Source: an uncultured Chitinophagaceae bacterium (GTDB lineage: Bacteria; Bacteroidota; Bacteroidia; Chitinophagales; Chitinophagaceae). Taken from it: a stretch of 37,759 bases of DNA. The notes below the pieces were generated by a model that made no database searches, was not told the DNA's origin, and was given only the letters and a program-made list of their open reading frames with translations. The position numbers and the translations under genes were made by a program. Shown in pieces: positions 26,837-34,150 of this stretch; the stretch's first letter is position 1; each line of letters starts with the position of its first letter. The stretch lies in assembly GCA_934502905.1 (NCBI GenBank), contig CAKSVK010000011.1, forward strand, positions 1 through 37,759, in the 5' to 3' direction.

Positions 26837-27286
26837 TTAACTTCTGATCTTATCCAGCAGCGTGTTAAGTTGTTTTATTTCATTCTCCGAAAGCGCTTTC
26901 AGCAACTTATCCATTTCTTCGTTGCGCATATCAAGGCGGGAAAGCAATTCCATTCCTTTATCGGTTATAGCAATATCTACCAGGCGCTTATCGTAGGTGC
27001 AGGTTTTTTTGGATACCAGTTGTTTGGTCACCATCCTGTCTACGATCCTGCTGGTATCGCTCATTTTATCCAGCATCCGCTCCCTGAGCTGAAGGGTTGA
27101 CAGCGGACGGGGCAACGCACCTCTTAAAATACGCAGGATATTAAATTGCTGCGGTGTGATATCTTCCTCATCAAAGATCTTTTTCTGACGCTCCATTATC
27201 CAGCCATATGTGTAGATCAGGTTGACCGCACCTTTGTGAAATTCATTTCTGAACTTCGCCTGTCTTATATCTTCTTCGATGGGCAT
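26837..27286 (-). CDS. MarR-family transcriptional regulator
   Basis: This 149-aa protein has the MarR winged-helix layout: an N-terminal dimerisation helix, FDEEDITPQQFNILRILRGA, the recognition-helix region LSTLQLRERMLDKMSDTSRIVDRMV, a wing with a basic CTYDKRLVDIAITDKGMELL, and a C-terminal dimerisation helix. It is divergent from a PLP aminotransferase gene, and a 20-bp near-perfect palindrome lies 15 bp upstream of its start, suggesting autoregulation and control of the neighbour. The downstream glycoside hydrolase may be co-transcribed. The ligand is unknown. Confidence 0.92.
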   Translation of the reverse strand: MPIEEDIRQAKFRNEFHKGAVNLIYTYGWIMERQKKIFDEEDITPQQFNILRILRGALPRPLSTLQLRERMLDKMSDTSRIVDRMVTKQLVSKKTCTYDKRLVDIAITDKGMELLSRLDMRNEEMDKLLKALSENEIKQLNTLLDKIRS

Positions 27287-27300
27287 GCAACTGTTTTTAC

Positions 27301-27320
27301 AAAAATAAACGTTTGTTTTT
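27301..27320. promoter_or_regulatory. Candidate MarR operator palindrome
   Basis: The 20-bp sequence centred on AAACGTTT is a palindrome with nine of ten pairs matching; the only mismatch pairs position 27306 with 27315. It lies between the divergent marR-type and aminotransferase genes, the usual place for a MarR operator. Two related CTGTTTTTAC / CTGTTTTAC words flank it. Confidence 0.65.
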
Positions 27321-27369
27321 TACCTGTTTTACGCTTCTCCCCGGAATTATCTTGGTAATTTTACACCAT

Positions 27370-28653
27370 ATGGAACACACAGAACAAAACAAAGAACGGC
27401 TTTCACAACTTGCAGAAACATTAATTGGCTCGGAAATAATCAAATTAGCCGGCGAAATAAAGGAAAAGATCCAGCAAGGTGCTAAAATATACAATTTTAC
27501 CATAGGCGATTTCGATCCCGCCATATTTCCGATACCCCGGCAACTGGAAGAAGAGATCATCACAGCATACAAAGAGCATTTTACCAACTATCCGGCTGCA
27601 GAAGGTAACGCAGATCTGCGGGAAGCTATTGCTTCATTTCACCTAAAAAGAGAAAAATTACATTACAAGCCATCCGAAGTTCTTGTAGCTTCCGGCGGAC
27701 GGCCGTTGATATATGGCTTTTTCAGAACAATAGCAGATAAGAACGACAAGATCATTTACGCGGTCCCTTCCTGGAATAATAACCATTATACACATTTCGT
27801 GGAGGGCCAGCACTGCGAGATCCAGGCACCTGCGGAAAACAATTTTATGCCGCTGGCGAAAGATATCAAGCCCCACCTTAAAAATGCGGTGATCCTGGCG
27901 CTTTGCTCTCCCCAAAACCCAACCGGCACCACCTTTACCAAAGAGGCACTGGAAGAAATATGTGATATGGTGCTGGCGGAAAATGCTGCCAGGGGAGAGG
28001 GCGAGAAAAAACTGTATGTACTGTTTGACCAGATGTACTGGCAACTGACCTATAGCGATATACAACATTATGATCCCGTTTCCCTGCGCCCTGCAATGAA
28101 AGACTATACCGTATATGTAGACGCTATCAGCAAAAGTTTTGCGGCTACCGGTGTAAGAGTAGGATGGGCCCTGGGGCCGGCAGCCATTATCGGGAAAATG
28201 AAAGCTATCCTGTCGCATATCGGCGCCTGGGCGCCTATGGCGGAGCAAAAGGCTGTTGCCCGGTTTTTACAGAACGATGTAGCTGTTGACGAATACCTTA
28301 CATGGTTCAAAAAAGAAATTTCCTTACGGCTGGAGAAAATTTATAACGGGTTTATAACGTTAAAGATGGAAGGGTTACCGGTAGATGCCATTGCACCGCA
28401 GGCAGCTATTTACCTGACGATAAAGGTGGATGCCGCGGGAACCCAAACCAGCGAGGGAGTATTGCTGAAAGATCAGAAAGACGTTACGTCGTACCTGCTG
28501 AATGAAGCCGGGCTGGCAGTCGTGCCTTTCTATGCATTTGGGGCGCCCGACGATTCCTGCTGGTACCGCTTAAGCGTCGGCACCTGTAAAAAGGAATCCA
28601 TAGACGATATGCTGATGGCGCTGGGCACAGCTTTGCGAAAACTGAAAAAGTAA
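27370..28653 (+). CDS. Class I/II PLP-dependent aminotransferase
   Basis: From the ATG giving MEHTEQNKER this is a 427-aa fold-type I aminotransferase. An in-frame extension of 19 codons is rejected because it has a hydrophobic, non-homologous start and runs into the operator. Landmarks are IYNFTIGDFDP, NYPAAEGNADLREAIA, LCSPQNPTGTTFT, the Asp in VLFDQMYW that contacts the pyridine nitrogen, the PLP-binding K255 in DAISKSFAATGVRVGWALGP, and a C-terminal Arg in WYRLSVGT that binds the substrate carboxylate. The substrate cannot be assigned; the family includes aspartate and aromatic aminotransferases. A DUF4197 gene follows after 15 bp, so the two are probably co-transcribed. The MarR regulator is divergent. 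Confidence 0.9.
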   Translation: MEHTEQNKERLSQLAETLIGSEIIKLAGEIKEKIQQGAKIYNFTIGDFDPAIFPIPRQLEEEIITAYKEHFTNYPAAEGNADLREAIASFHLKREKLHYKPSEVLVASGGRPLIYGFFRTIADKNDKIIYAVPSWNNNHYTHFVEGQHCEIQAPAENNFMPLAKDIKPHLKNAVILALCSPQNPTGTTFTKEALEEICDMVLAENAARGEGEKKLYVLFDQMYWQLTYSDIQHYDPVSLRPAMKDYTVYVDAISKSFAATGVRVGWALGPAAIIGKMKAILSHIGAWAPMAEQKAVARFLQNDVAVDEYLTWFKKEISLRLEKIYNGFITLKMEGLPVDAIAPQAAIYLTIKVDAAGTQTSEGVLLKDQKDVTSYLLNEAGLAVVPFYAFGAPDDSCWYRLSVGTCKKESIDDMLMALGTALRKLKK

Positions 28654-28668
28654 AAAGGATCCATATCA

Positions 28669-29385
28669 ATGAAAAAAATATTCACGGTATTACTCGGGGG
28701 CACATTCATTTTATGTACGCCCGGCTGTGAAACAGCACAGCAGGTTTTGAGCGGTATTAACACCCAAAACGGGGGACTGACTTCCACAGAAATCGCGGCG
28801 GGACTGAAAGAGGCGCTCAGCATTGGCACGCAGAACAGTAGCAGCAAGCTTTCCGCTGCAGACGGATTTTTTTCCAATGCCGCCATCAAGATACTGATGC
28901 CGGAGGAAGCCAAAAAAGTAGAAAGCACCTTAAGAAGCTTCGGACTGGGCAGCCTGGTAGACAAGGCCGTACTTTCTATGAACAGGGCCGCGGAAGAAGC
29001 CTCCAAATCCGCAGCACCCATTTTTGTAAATGCCGTAAAGGAAATGACGATCACAGATGCCCTGGGAATATTAAAAGGTGGTAATTATGCGGCAACAGAC
29101 TATTTCAAGTCAAAAACAACGGCTCCGCTTACCAATGCTTTTAAGCCGGTAATTGAAAAGGCGCTGGCAAAAACAGATGCAACAAAATACTGGAATGACG
29201 TATTTTCCACCTACAACAAATTGGCTGCCACCCCGGTAAATACAGACCTGGCCGGATACGTGACGGAAAGATCCCTGGCCGGATTATTTCATGAGATCGG
29301 GCAGGAAGAACAAAAGATACGGCAGGATCCTGCGGCAAGAGTAACATCCCTGCTGAAAAAAGTCTTCGGAAGCACGGGCAGTTAA
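28669..29385 (+). CDS. DUF4197 putative lipoprotein
   Basis: This 238-aa protein opens with a signal sequence and a plausible lipobox Cys (FILCTPGCETAQQ). The mature part is the DUF4197 domain: LTSTEIAAGLKEALSIGTQNSS, IKILMPEEAKKVESTLRSFGLG, a long helical centre and TDALGILKGGNYAATDYFKSKT. DUF4197 proteins are small exported helical proteins of unknown function found in Bacteroidota and Proteobacteria. It lies 15 bp after the aminotransferase gene in the same direction; the pairing suggests co-expression but gives no clear functional link. Confidence 0.88.
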   Translation: MKKIFTVLLGGTFILCTPGCETAQQVLSGINTQNGGLTSTEIAAGLKEALSIGTQNSSSKLSAADGFFSNAAIKILMPEEAKKVESTLRSFGLGSLVDKAVLSMNRAAEEASKSAAPIFVNAVKEMTITDALGILKGGNYAATDYFKSKTTAPLTNAFKPVIEKALAKTDATKYWNDVFSTYNKLAATPVNTDLAGYVTERSLAGLFHEIGQEEQKIRQDPAARVTSLLKKVFGSTGS

Positions 29386-29440
29386 TAAGCTGTGTTATAT
29401 CTTCGGCACCTGATTGCCATATGAAGATATACTATACCAT

Positions 29441-30970
29441 ATGATAAAGGAAGAGATCATTTATCATATCTTTTTAAGGAGTTTCCATGACAGCAACGGA
29501 GATCTGCACGGGGATCTGTCAGGTGTAAAAGACCAGCTCGAATACCTGCAGGACCTTGGTGTGACGGCTGTTATGCTGACGCCGATCTACAAATCCGCTT
29601 TTTATCATAATTATTTTGCAGATGATTTTGAGGGCATCGACCCCCAGTACGGATCGCGCCTCGATTATATAGAGCTGGTGAAAGCCGTCCACCAGCGCGG
29701 GATGAAGATCTATATGGATATGGAGATCCAGTATGTAACGGAAGATCACCCCTGGTTTAAAGCTTCGTATAGTAATCCCTCCTCGCCCTATACAGAGTAT
29801 ATAGTTTATAAGGATGCCGAAAACCTGTTGCCGGAAACAGTGATATTCAACCTGTCCGGACTACACGGATATAATAATATCTACCGCAGGGTCACTACGG
29901 TAAACCTGTTGAGTAAACGGGTGCAGGATTATATGTACACGCTGTTTGCATATTGGATAGATCCGCTGGGAGATGGCAGCTTTGAATATGGCATAGACGG
30001 GTTCCGGCTGGACCATATGATGGACATGCTGGATGATAAGCCCGCTTTCAACCATTTATTTGTCAACTTCTGGAAGCCGCTTATTACCCGGCTGAAAGAG
30101 GTAAACCCACGGGTAGTTTTTTTCGGCGAACAAACAGACTGGGATTCTACAGGCGCCGATCATATACAGCAGGCAGGGGTTGACAAAGTATTTGCTTTCC
30201 GCCTGCGGGAAGCATTTATTTCCTTTAAAAAAGACCAGGTGGCCGCCGCTGCAAATGCGGCCTTTAACGAAAACATCGAAGCAAGCCGGCAACTGGTGTT
30301 CATTGAAAACCATGATGTGCACCGGTTCGCCACCATCGTTCACAACAATCCCCCCGCACTGCGGATCGGTGCGGCGCTAAACCTGCTCATGGGGGGAACA
30401 CCGGTAATATATTATGGCCAGGAGATCGGCATGAAGGGCGATGGAGGTTTTGGAAAATATGGCAATTCCGACGGCAACGATATCCCCCGGAGAGAAGCCA
30501 TGCGATGGTATGCCAAAGTGGAAGGAAAAGGAATGGCACTATGGTATAAGGATACCGGCCCCTGGTGGGACGATACCACCCTGCGGGACGACGACGGTAT
30601 TTCCGTGGAGGAGCAGCAGCCGGAACCGGTTTCATTATGGAACTATTATAAAGATTTGATAACCCTGCGAAGCAGGTACAACGCACTTGTTTCCGGAAAA
30701 CACATTACCCTGACCAACACCAGTAGTGAAGTATACTCGTTTTTACGTAGCGCGGAAAATGAATATATCGTGATACTGATCAATTTCTCCGATAAAAGCG
30801 AAAATGTGCAGGTGGAAATAGACCTGGCGCGAACCAGCCGCCTGGGCAAAAAGATCATTCCCCTGATGGGAAATATTCCTGCCCGGATACACACCTCCGG
30901 ACTGAAAGTGATGATGCCGGCACTGAGCGTGGGCGTATGGGAAATACGATTAGATAACAACAAATATTGA
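29441..30970 (+). CDS. Cytoplasmic GH13 alpha-amylase-family enzyme
   Basis: From the ATG this is a 509-aa GH13 enzyme. A TTG nine codons upstream is rejected. No signal peptide is present (MIKEEIIYHIFLRSFHDSNGD), so it acts on internal oligosaccharides. Catalytic residues are the nucleophile D191 in DGFRLDHMMDM, the acid/base E230 in VVFFGEQTDW and the transition-state Asp in FIENHDVHRF. Conserved region I is unusual (MDMEIQYVTEDH rather than the common D-x-V-x-N-H). ALNLLMGGTPVIYYGQEIGM follows the barrel, and a beta-sandwich C domain ends the protein. It lies 55 bp after the DUF4197 gene. Specificity (amylase, neopullulanase or glucosidase) cannot be told by eye. Confidence 0.9.
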   Translation: MIKEEIIYHIFLRSFHDSNGDLHGDLSGVKDQLEYLQDLGVTAVMLTPIYKSAFYHNYFADDFEGIDPQYGSRLDYIELVKAVHQRGMKIYMDMEIQYVTEDHPWFKASYSNPSSPYTEYIVYKDAENLLPETVIFNLSGLHGYNNIYRRVTTVNLLSKRVQDYMYTLFAYWIDPLGDGSFEYGIDGFRLDHMMDMLDDKPAFNHLFVNFWKPLITRLKEVNPRVVFFGEQTDWDSTGADHIQQAGVDKVFAFRLREAFISFKKDQVAAAANAAFNENIEASRQLVFIENHDVHRFATIVHNNPPALRIGAALNLLMGGTPVIYYGQEIGMKGDGGFGKYGNSDGNDIPRREAMRWYAKVEGKGMALWYKDTGPWWDDTTLRDDDGISVEEQQPEPVSLWNYYKDLITLRSRYNALVSGKHITLTNTSSEVYSFLRSAENEYIVILINFSDKSENVQVEIDLARTSRLGKKIIPLMGNIPARIHTSGLKVMMPALSVGVWEIRLDNNKY

Positions 30971-31052
30971 AAATAGTAAAAGGATAGTGGTATTTTAGCT
31001 ATCGGTTTGTTTACCCGTTGAAAGCCTGCCCTGGCGGTTTCCAACTTTACAA

Positions 31053-31172
31053 TAAAAGATATGCGAATGACCCGGCATGATTCAATTTTCTTTTCATCCC
31101 GCAGGAGAATGAAAAGTTTTGATCATCAAAGGCCGCATTCGACCAATTGAAAACTAAAAGATACTCGAATGA
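31053..31172 (+). repeat. Duplicated 18-bp start-region motif
   Basis: The 18-mer starting TAAAAGATA and ending CGAATGA occurs at 31053-31070 and again at 31155-31172, with 16 of 18 positions identical. The second copy contains the start codon of the beta-CASP nuclease gene. The first precedes an unremarkable 29-codon frame. It may mark a small duplication of the gene's 5' end. Confidence 0.45.
31090..31120 (+). terminator. Possible weak terminator after the GH13 gene
   Basis: CTTTTCAT and ATGAAAAG form an 8-bp stem with an 11-nt loop followed by TTTT. The stem is AT-rich and the T-run short, so its strength is doubtful. It is the only hairpin of this kind seen in the 198-bp space between the GH13 gene and the next gene. 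Confidence 0.35.
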
Positions 31173-32572
31173 AACTTGCTTTTCACGGCGCCGCCAGAAC
31201 CGTTACCGGCTCCAAGCACCTGATAACCCTCAAGAACGGATCGAAAGTGCTGCTGGACTGCGGAATGTTCCAGGGCATGGGAAAAGAATCTGATGAGCTG
31301 AACCGGGAATGGGGCTTTGAGCCAAAGGAGATCAGCCACCTGATATTATCCCACGCACATATAGACCATAGCGGCCTGATACCCAAGCTGATAAAGGATG
31401 GGTTTAAAGGCGATATCATTTGCACGCCCGCTACCGAGCAGCTTACCAAAGTGCTGCTGGAAGATTCGGGTGGCATACAGGAAGACGAGGTAAAGTATAT
31501 CAATAAAAGAAGGGCAGCTTCCGGCAAACCCTATGTGCAACCGCTCTATACCACTGAGGATGCGCTGAAGGCCATGAGCTTTTTCCGGTCTGTGGAATAC
31601 GGGAGCTGGCACAGGGTATCGGATGAAGTGGAAGTGCTGTTCACCGATACCGGTCATATTATCGGCAGCGCGGCTGTTCACCTCCGCATCACCGAAAACG
31701 GTAAAACCACCGCCATCACCTTCAGCGGCGATGTGGGAAGATACCGCGATATGATCCTCCGGTCGCCGCAGGACTTTCCCCAGGCGGATTATATCCTCCT
31801 GGAATCTACTTACGGCAACAGCCTGCACGAAAATTTTGTTACCACGCCCGAACACCTGCTGGAATGGATTGAAAAAACATGTTTCCAGAAAAAGGGAAAG
31901 CTGATCATGCCGGCATTCAGTGTCGGTCGCACCCAGGAGATCCTGTTCGCGCTGAACCAGCTGGAGCTGGAGAACAGGCTGCCGGCGCTTGATTTTTTTG
32001 TAGACAGTCCGCTGAGCGTAAAAGCAACGGAGATCATCAAAAGCTATCCCCAGTACTTCAACAATACCATCCAGAAGATCATGCGGTCCGATAAGGATCC
32101 TTTTGATTTTAAAAACCTGCGGTTCATCCGGTCTGTGGAAGAATCGAAGCTGCTCAACTACCGCAATGAGCCTTGCGTCATCATTTCCGCCAGCGGCATG
32201 GCAGAGGGTGGACGCATCATGCACCATATCAGCAACAACGTGGAGAACAGCCGGAACGTCATTTTATTCACCGGCTACTGCGAGCCCAGGACCCTGGGTG
32301 GCCGTTTGCTGGCAGGCGCCAAAGAAGTGTCCATTTTTGGCGTAGAGCATGAAGTGCATGCCGAAATAGGCTCTATCAGGAGCATGAGCGCCCATGGCGA
32401 TTACGAAGACCTGTCGCAGTTCCTGGCCTGCCAGGAGCCGAGGGAGGTAAAAACGCTGTTCCTGGTGCATGGCGAATATGACGTGCAGATGGATTTTAAG
32501 AACCGGCTGCTGAAAAAAGGTTTCCTCGATGTGCAGATCCCCGAGCGGCATTATGAAATAGGATTATCCTGA
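31169..32572 (+). CDS. Metallo-beta-lactamase-fold beta-CASP ribonuclease-like protein
   Basis: This 467-aa cytoplasmic protein has the metallo-beta-lactamase core with LILSHAHIDHSGLIP (zinc motif II), a zinc His in TDTGHIIGSAAVHL and the bridging Asp in ITFSGDVGRYRD. A beta-CASP insert follows (VGRTQEILFALNQL, DSPLSVKATEI). C-terminal signatures are IISASGMAEGGRIMHH and SMSAHGDYEDL. This is the layout of YSH1/CPSF73-like and bacterial RNA-processing exonuclease-type enzymes, so RNA cleavage or processing is the likely role. The extra KH domain of RNase J is absent. The gene ends 6 bp before the asd promoter. Confidence 0.9.
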   Translation: MKLAFHGAARTVTGSKHLITLKNGSKVLLDCGMFQGMGKESDELNREWGFEPKEISHLILSHAHIDHSGLIPKLIKDGFKGDIICTPATEQLTKVLLEDSGGIQEDEVKYINKRRAASGKPYVQPLYTTEDALKAMSFFRSVEYGSWHRVSDEVEVLFTDTGHIIGSAAVHLRITENGKTTAITFSGDVGRYRDMILRSPQDFPQADYILLESTYGNSLHENFVTTPEHLLEWIEKTCFQKKGKLIMPAFSVGRTQEILFALNQLELENRLPALDFFVDSPLSVKATEIIKSYPQYFNNTIQKIMRSDKDPFDFKNLRFIRSVEESKLLNYRNEPCVIISASGMAEGGRIMHHISNNVENSRNVILFTGYCEPRTLGGRLLAGAKEVSIFGVEHEVHAEIGSIRSMSAHGDYEDLSQFLACQEPREVKTLFLVHGEYDVQMDFKNRLLKKGFLDVQIPERHYEIGLS

Positions 32573-32577
32573 TTTTT

Positions 32578-32608
32578 TTTGAATAATCAAAGCTGGCTAT
32601 TACCTTTG
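32578..32608 (+). promoter_or_regulatory. Near-consensus Bacteroidota promoter of the asd leader
   Basis: TTTG at 32578-32581 and TACCTTTG at 32601-32608 match the -33 (TTTG) and -7 (TAnnTTTG) elements with a 19-bp spacer, the usual distance. This is the best promoter in the window. Transcription should start around 32612-32616, immediately before the leader ORF. Confidence 0.75.
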
Positions 32609-32616
32609 CGCCCAAT

Positions 32617-32676
32617 ATGACGACAATAAAGCATACAAAGATCACCAAGAAGCAGTTCCCCCAGGGAAAGGTTTAA
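32617..32676 (+). CDS. Thr/Ile/Lys-rich leader peptide of asd
   Basis: The 19-residue ORF reads MTTIKHTKITKKQFPQGKV and then TAA. Four Thr, two Ile and five Lys make up 11 of 19 residues, with ten of these in codons 2-12. Thr, Ile and Lys are the end products of the aspartate pathway entered through Asd, so the composition matches the gene behind it, as in the thrL leader of the E. coli thr operon. It starts only a few bases after the predicted transcription start, so it may be translated as a leaderless mRNA. It is followed by alternative RNA helices and a terminator. The peptide itself probably has no function beyond controlling ribosome position. Confidence 0.75.
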   Translation: MTTIKHTKITKKQFPQGKV

Positions 32677-32715
32677 GAGTGTATTGTATGACCGGATATA
32701 TTCGAGGCCTTTCCC
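32656..32715 (+). promoter_or_regulatory. Protector and antiterminator strands of the asd attenuator
   Basis: Three strands can be assigned. TTCCC (32656-32660) can pair with GGGAA (32664-32668) to form a 5-bp protector hairpin inside the leader ORF. GGGAAAGG (32664-32671) can instead pair with CCTTTCCC (32708-32715), extendable to 11 bp with two G-U pairs, as the antiterminator. CCTTTCC is also the left arm of the terminator, so the antiterminator and terminator exclude each other. Confidence 0.68.
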
Positions 32716-32734
32716 AGAGCGGAAAGGCTTTTTT
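32705..32734 (+). terminator. Intrinsic terminator (attenuator) in the asd leader
   Basis: GCCTTTCC (32707-32714) and GGAAAGGC (32721-32728) form a perfect 8-bp stem with a 6-nt loop, followed directly by six Ts. It lies 28 bp after the leader stop codon and 32 bp before the asd ATG. A terminator between a promoter and its gene is the mark of attenuation, because no other promoter is visible in the 32 bp left. Confidence 0.88.
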
Positions 32735-32766
32735 CATTTAATAACCAAATAAAACAAACAACTAAA

Positions 32767-33777
32767 ATGAAAGTTGCAGTAGTAGGAGCCACCGGCCTTG
32801 TAGGCTCTAAAATGTTGCAGGTGCTTGCAGAAAGGAATTTTCCTGTAACAGAATTGATTCCCGTAGCATCTGAAAAATCGATCGGAAAGGAAGTGGAATT
32901 CAAGGGGAAAAAATACAAAGTAGTGAGTGCCGACGACGCCATTGCGGCAAAACCTGCTGTAGCTATATTTTCTGCGGGAGGCAGCACGTCCCTGGCCCTG
33001 GCGCCCCGCTTTGCGGAAGCCGGCATCACCGTTATCGATAACTCATCCGCCTGGAGAATGGACCCTACCAAAAAGCTGGTGGTGCCCGAAGTAAATGCCG
33101 ATGCGCTTACCAAAGACGATAAGATCATTGCCAACCCCAACTGCTCTACCATACAAATGGTGGTAGCGCTGAACCCGCTTCACGAAAAATACAATATCAA
33201 AAGGGTGGTGGTAAGCACTTATCAAAGCGTTACCGGCACCGGCGTGAAAGCGGTTGACCAGCTGATGGGCGAAAGAAAAAGAGCTATCAGCGGCAGCAAA
33301 GAAGATTTCCCGATGGCCTATGGCTACGAGATAGACCTGAATGTGATTCCCCAGATCGATGTATTCCTGGACAACGGGTATACCAAAGAAGAGATGAAGA
33401 TGGTGAATGAGACCAAAAAGATCATGAGGGATGATAACATCCGGGTAACGGCTACCACTGTGCGCATCCCGGTAATGGGCGGGCACAGCGAAAGCGTGAA
33501 TATTGAATTTGAGCAGGACTTCGATTTAAATGAAGTGAAAGCGCTCTTAAGCAATGCGCCCGGTGTAGTGGTGGTGGACGATCCGTCCAAAGCGGTCTAC
33601 CCGATGCCGAAAGATGCGCATGACAAAGATGAAGTCTTCGTTGGCAGGCTGAGAAGGGATGAATCCAATCCCAACACACTGAACATGTGGATCGTGAGCG
33701 ATAACCTCCGTAAAGGAGCTGCCACCAACACCATACAGATCGCGGAGTACCTGCTGTCGAAGAATTTGTTATCCTAG
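32767..33777 (+). CDS. asd: Aspartate-semialdehyde dehydrogenase
   Basis: This 336-aa enzyme reduces L-4-aspartyl phosphate to L-aspartate 4-semialdehyde with NADPH, the branch point to lysine/diaminopimelate, threonine, isoleucine and methionine. It has the nucleotide-binding GATGLVGSKML at the N-terminus, FSAGGSTSLALAP, the catalytic C126 in NPNCSTIQMV, TYQSVTGTG and the conserved VRIPVMGGHSESVNIEF segment. The length is normal. The 5' region is A-rich with no Shine-Dalgarno sequence, typical of Bacteroidota. It is preceded by a Thr/Ile/Lys leader peptide and an attenuator, so expression probably follows the supply of charged tRNAs for these amino acids. No lysC or dap gene is adjacent. Confidence 0.97.
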   Translation: MKVAVVGATGLVGSKMLQVLAERNFPVTELIPVASEKSIGKEVEFKGKKYKVVSADDAIAAKPAVAIFSAGGSTSLALAPRFAEAGITVIDNSSAWRMDPTKKLVVPEVNADALTKDDKIIANPNCSTIQMVVALNPLHEKYNIKRVVVSTYQSVTGTGVKAVDQLMGERKRAISGSKEDFPMAYGYEIDLNVIPQIDVFLDNGYTKEEMKMVNETKKIMRDDNIRVTATTVRIPVMGGHSESVNIEFEQDFDLNEVKALLSNAPGVVVVDDPSKAVYPMPKDAHDKDEVFVGRLRRDESNPNTLNMWIVSDNLRKGAATNTIQIAEYLLSKNLLS

Positions 33778-33808
33778 TGTTGAAGTCAACTCGATGACGC
33801 CTGTTCTT

Positions 33809-33884
33809 TTTCCCACAGATTTCGCAGGTAAGCGCTGATTTTATCAAGCTAACTTCTGCGGTAATCCGCGAAATCTGCGGGAAA
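33809..33884. repeat. Complete hairpin-type dispersed repeat
   Basis: The 17-nt arms (33809-33825 and 33868-33884) are inverted repeats matching at 16 of 17 positions (TTTCCCACAGATTTCGC versus the complement of GCGAAATCTGCGGGAAA). The 42-bp centre is partly AT-rich. The right half resembles the start of the window (1-42). It follows the asd stop by 31 bp and may serve as a transcript-end structure. Confidence 0.75.
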
Positions 33885-33909
33885 TTTATTCGTCATGTTT
33901 TCATTGATC

Positions 33910-34052
33910 AACGCTGGCAAAGCTTTGTAGCCCGGCACTGACTGTGGGAAAAATCGAAAACAGATGCTTCCTGCGTCAGCATGACAAGCTGTGGTGCGGG
34001 GTTTGGATTTAGCGCAATTGGCGGGCTTTGTCACCAACGCTTTGCCATTGAT
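33910..34052. repeat. Dispersed repeat family 2, copy A
   Basis: This copy runs from GGCAAAGCTTTGTAGCCC through CAGATGCTTCCTGCGTCAGC and CATGACAAGC to CTTTGCCATTGAT. The same ordered words recur at 37571-37691, and a short internally deleted copy is at 35061-35094. It fills most of the 373-bp gap between asd and the thioredoxin-like gene. The 80-codon minus-strand frame across it is not credible as a gene. Confidence 0.65.
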
Positions 34053-34150
34053 GGTGTTACGGGCTGGTTTGTACACAGGCTTCATCAACAATCAATGCTG
34101 TTGCAAAGCACAGGATAAGTTGTGTCTCCTCAATTTTTGAGGTTACCCCT

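Noticed and set aside
25254..30970. Polysaccharide utilisation locus
   Set aside because: There is no SusC/SusD pair, the GH13 enzyme is cytoplasmic, and the GHL10 protein is on the opposite strand next to a transporter remnant.
31061..31150. 29-codon ORF before the beta-CASP nuclease gene as a second leader peptide
   Set aside because: Arg/Ser/His-rich composition does not relate to the downstream gene, and no alternative terminator structures were seen.
33849..34091. 80-codon minus-strand ORF after asd
   Set aside because: It is the translation of dispersed repeats of two families, with no promoter or domain.
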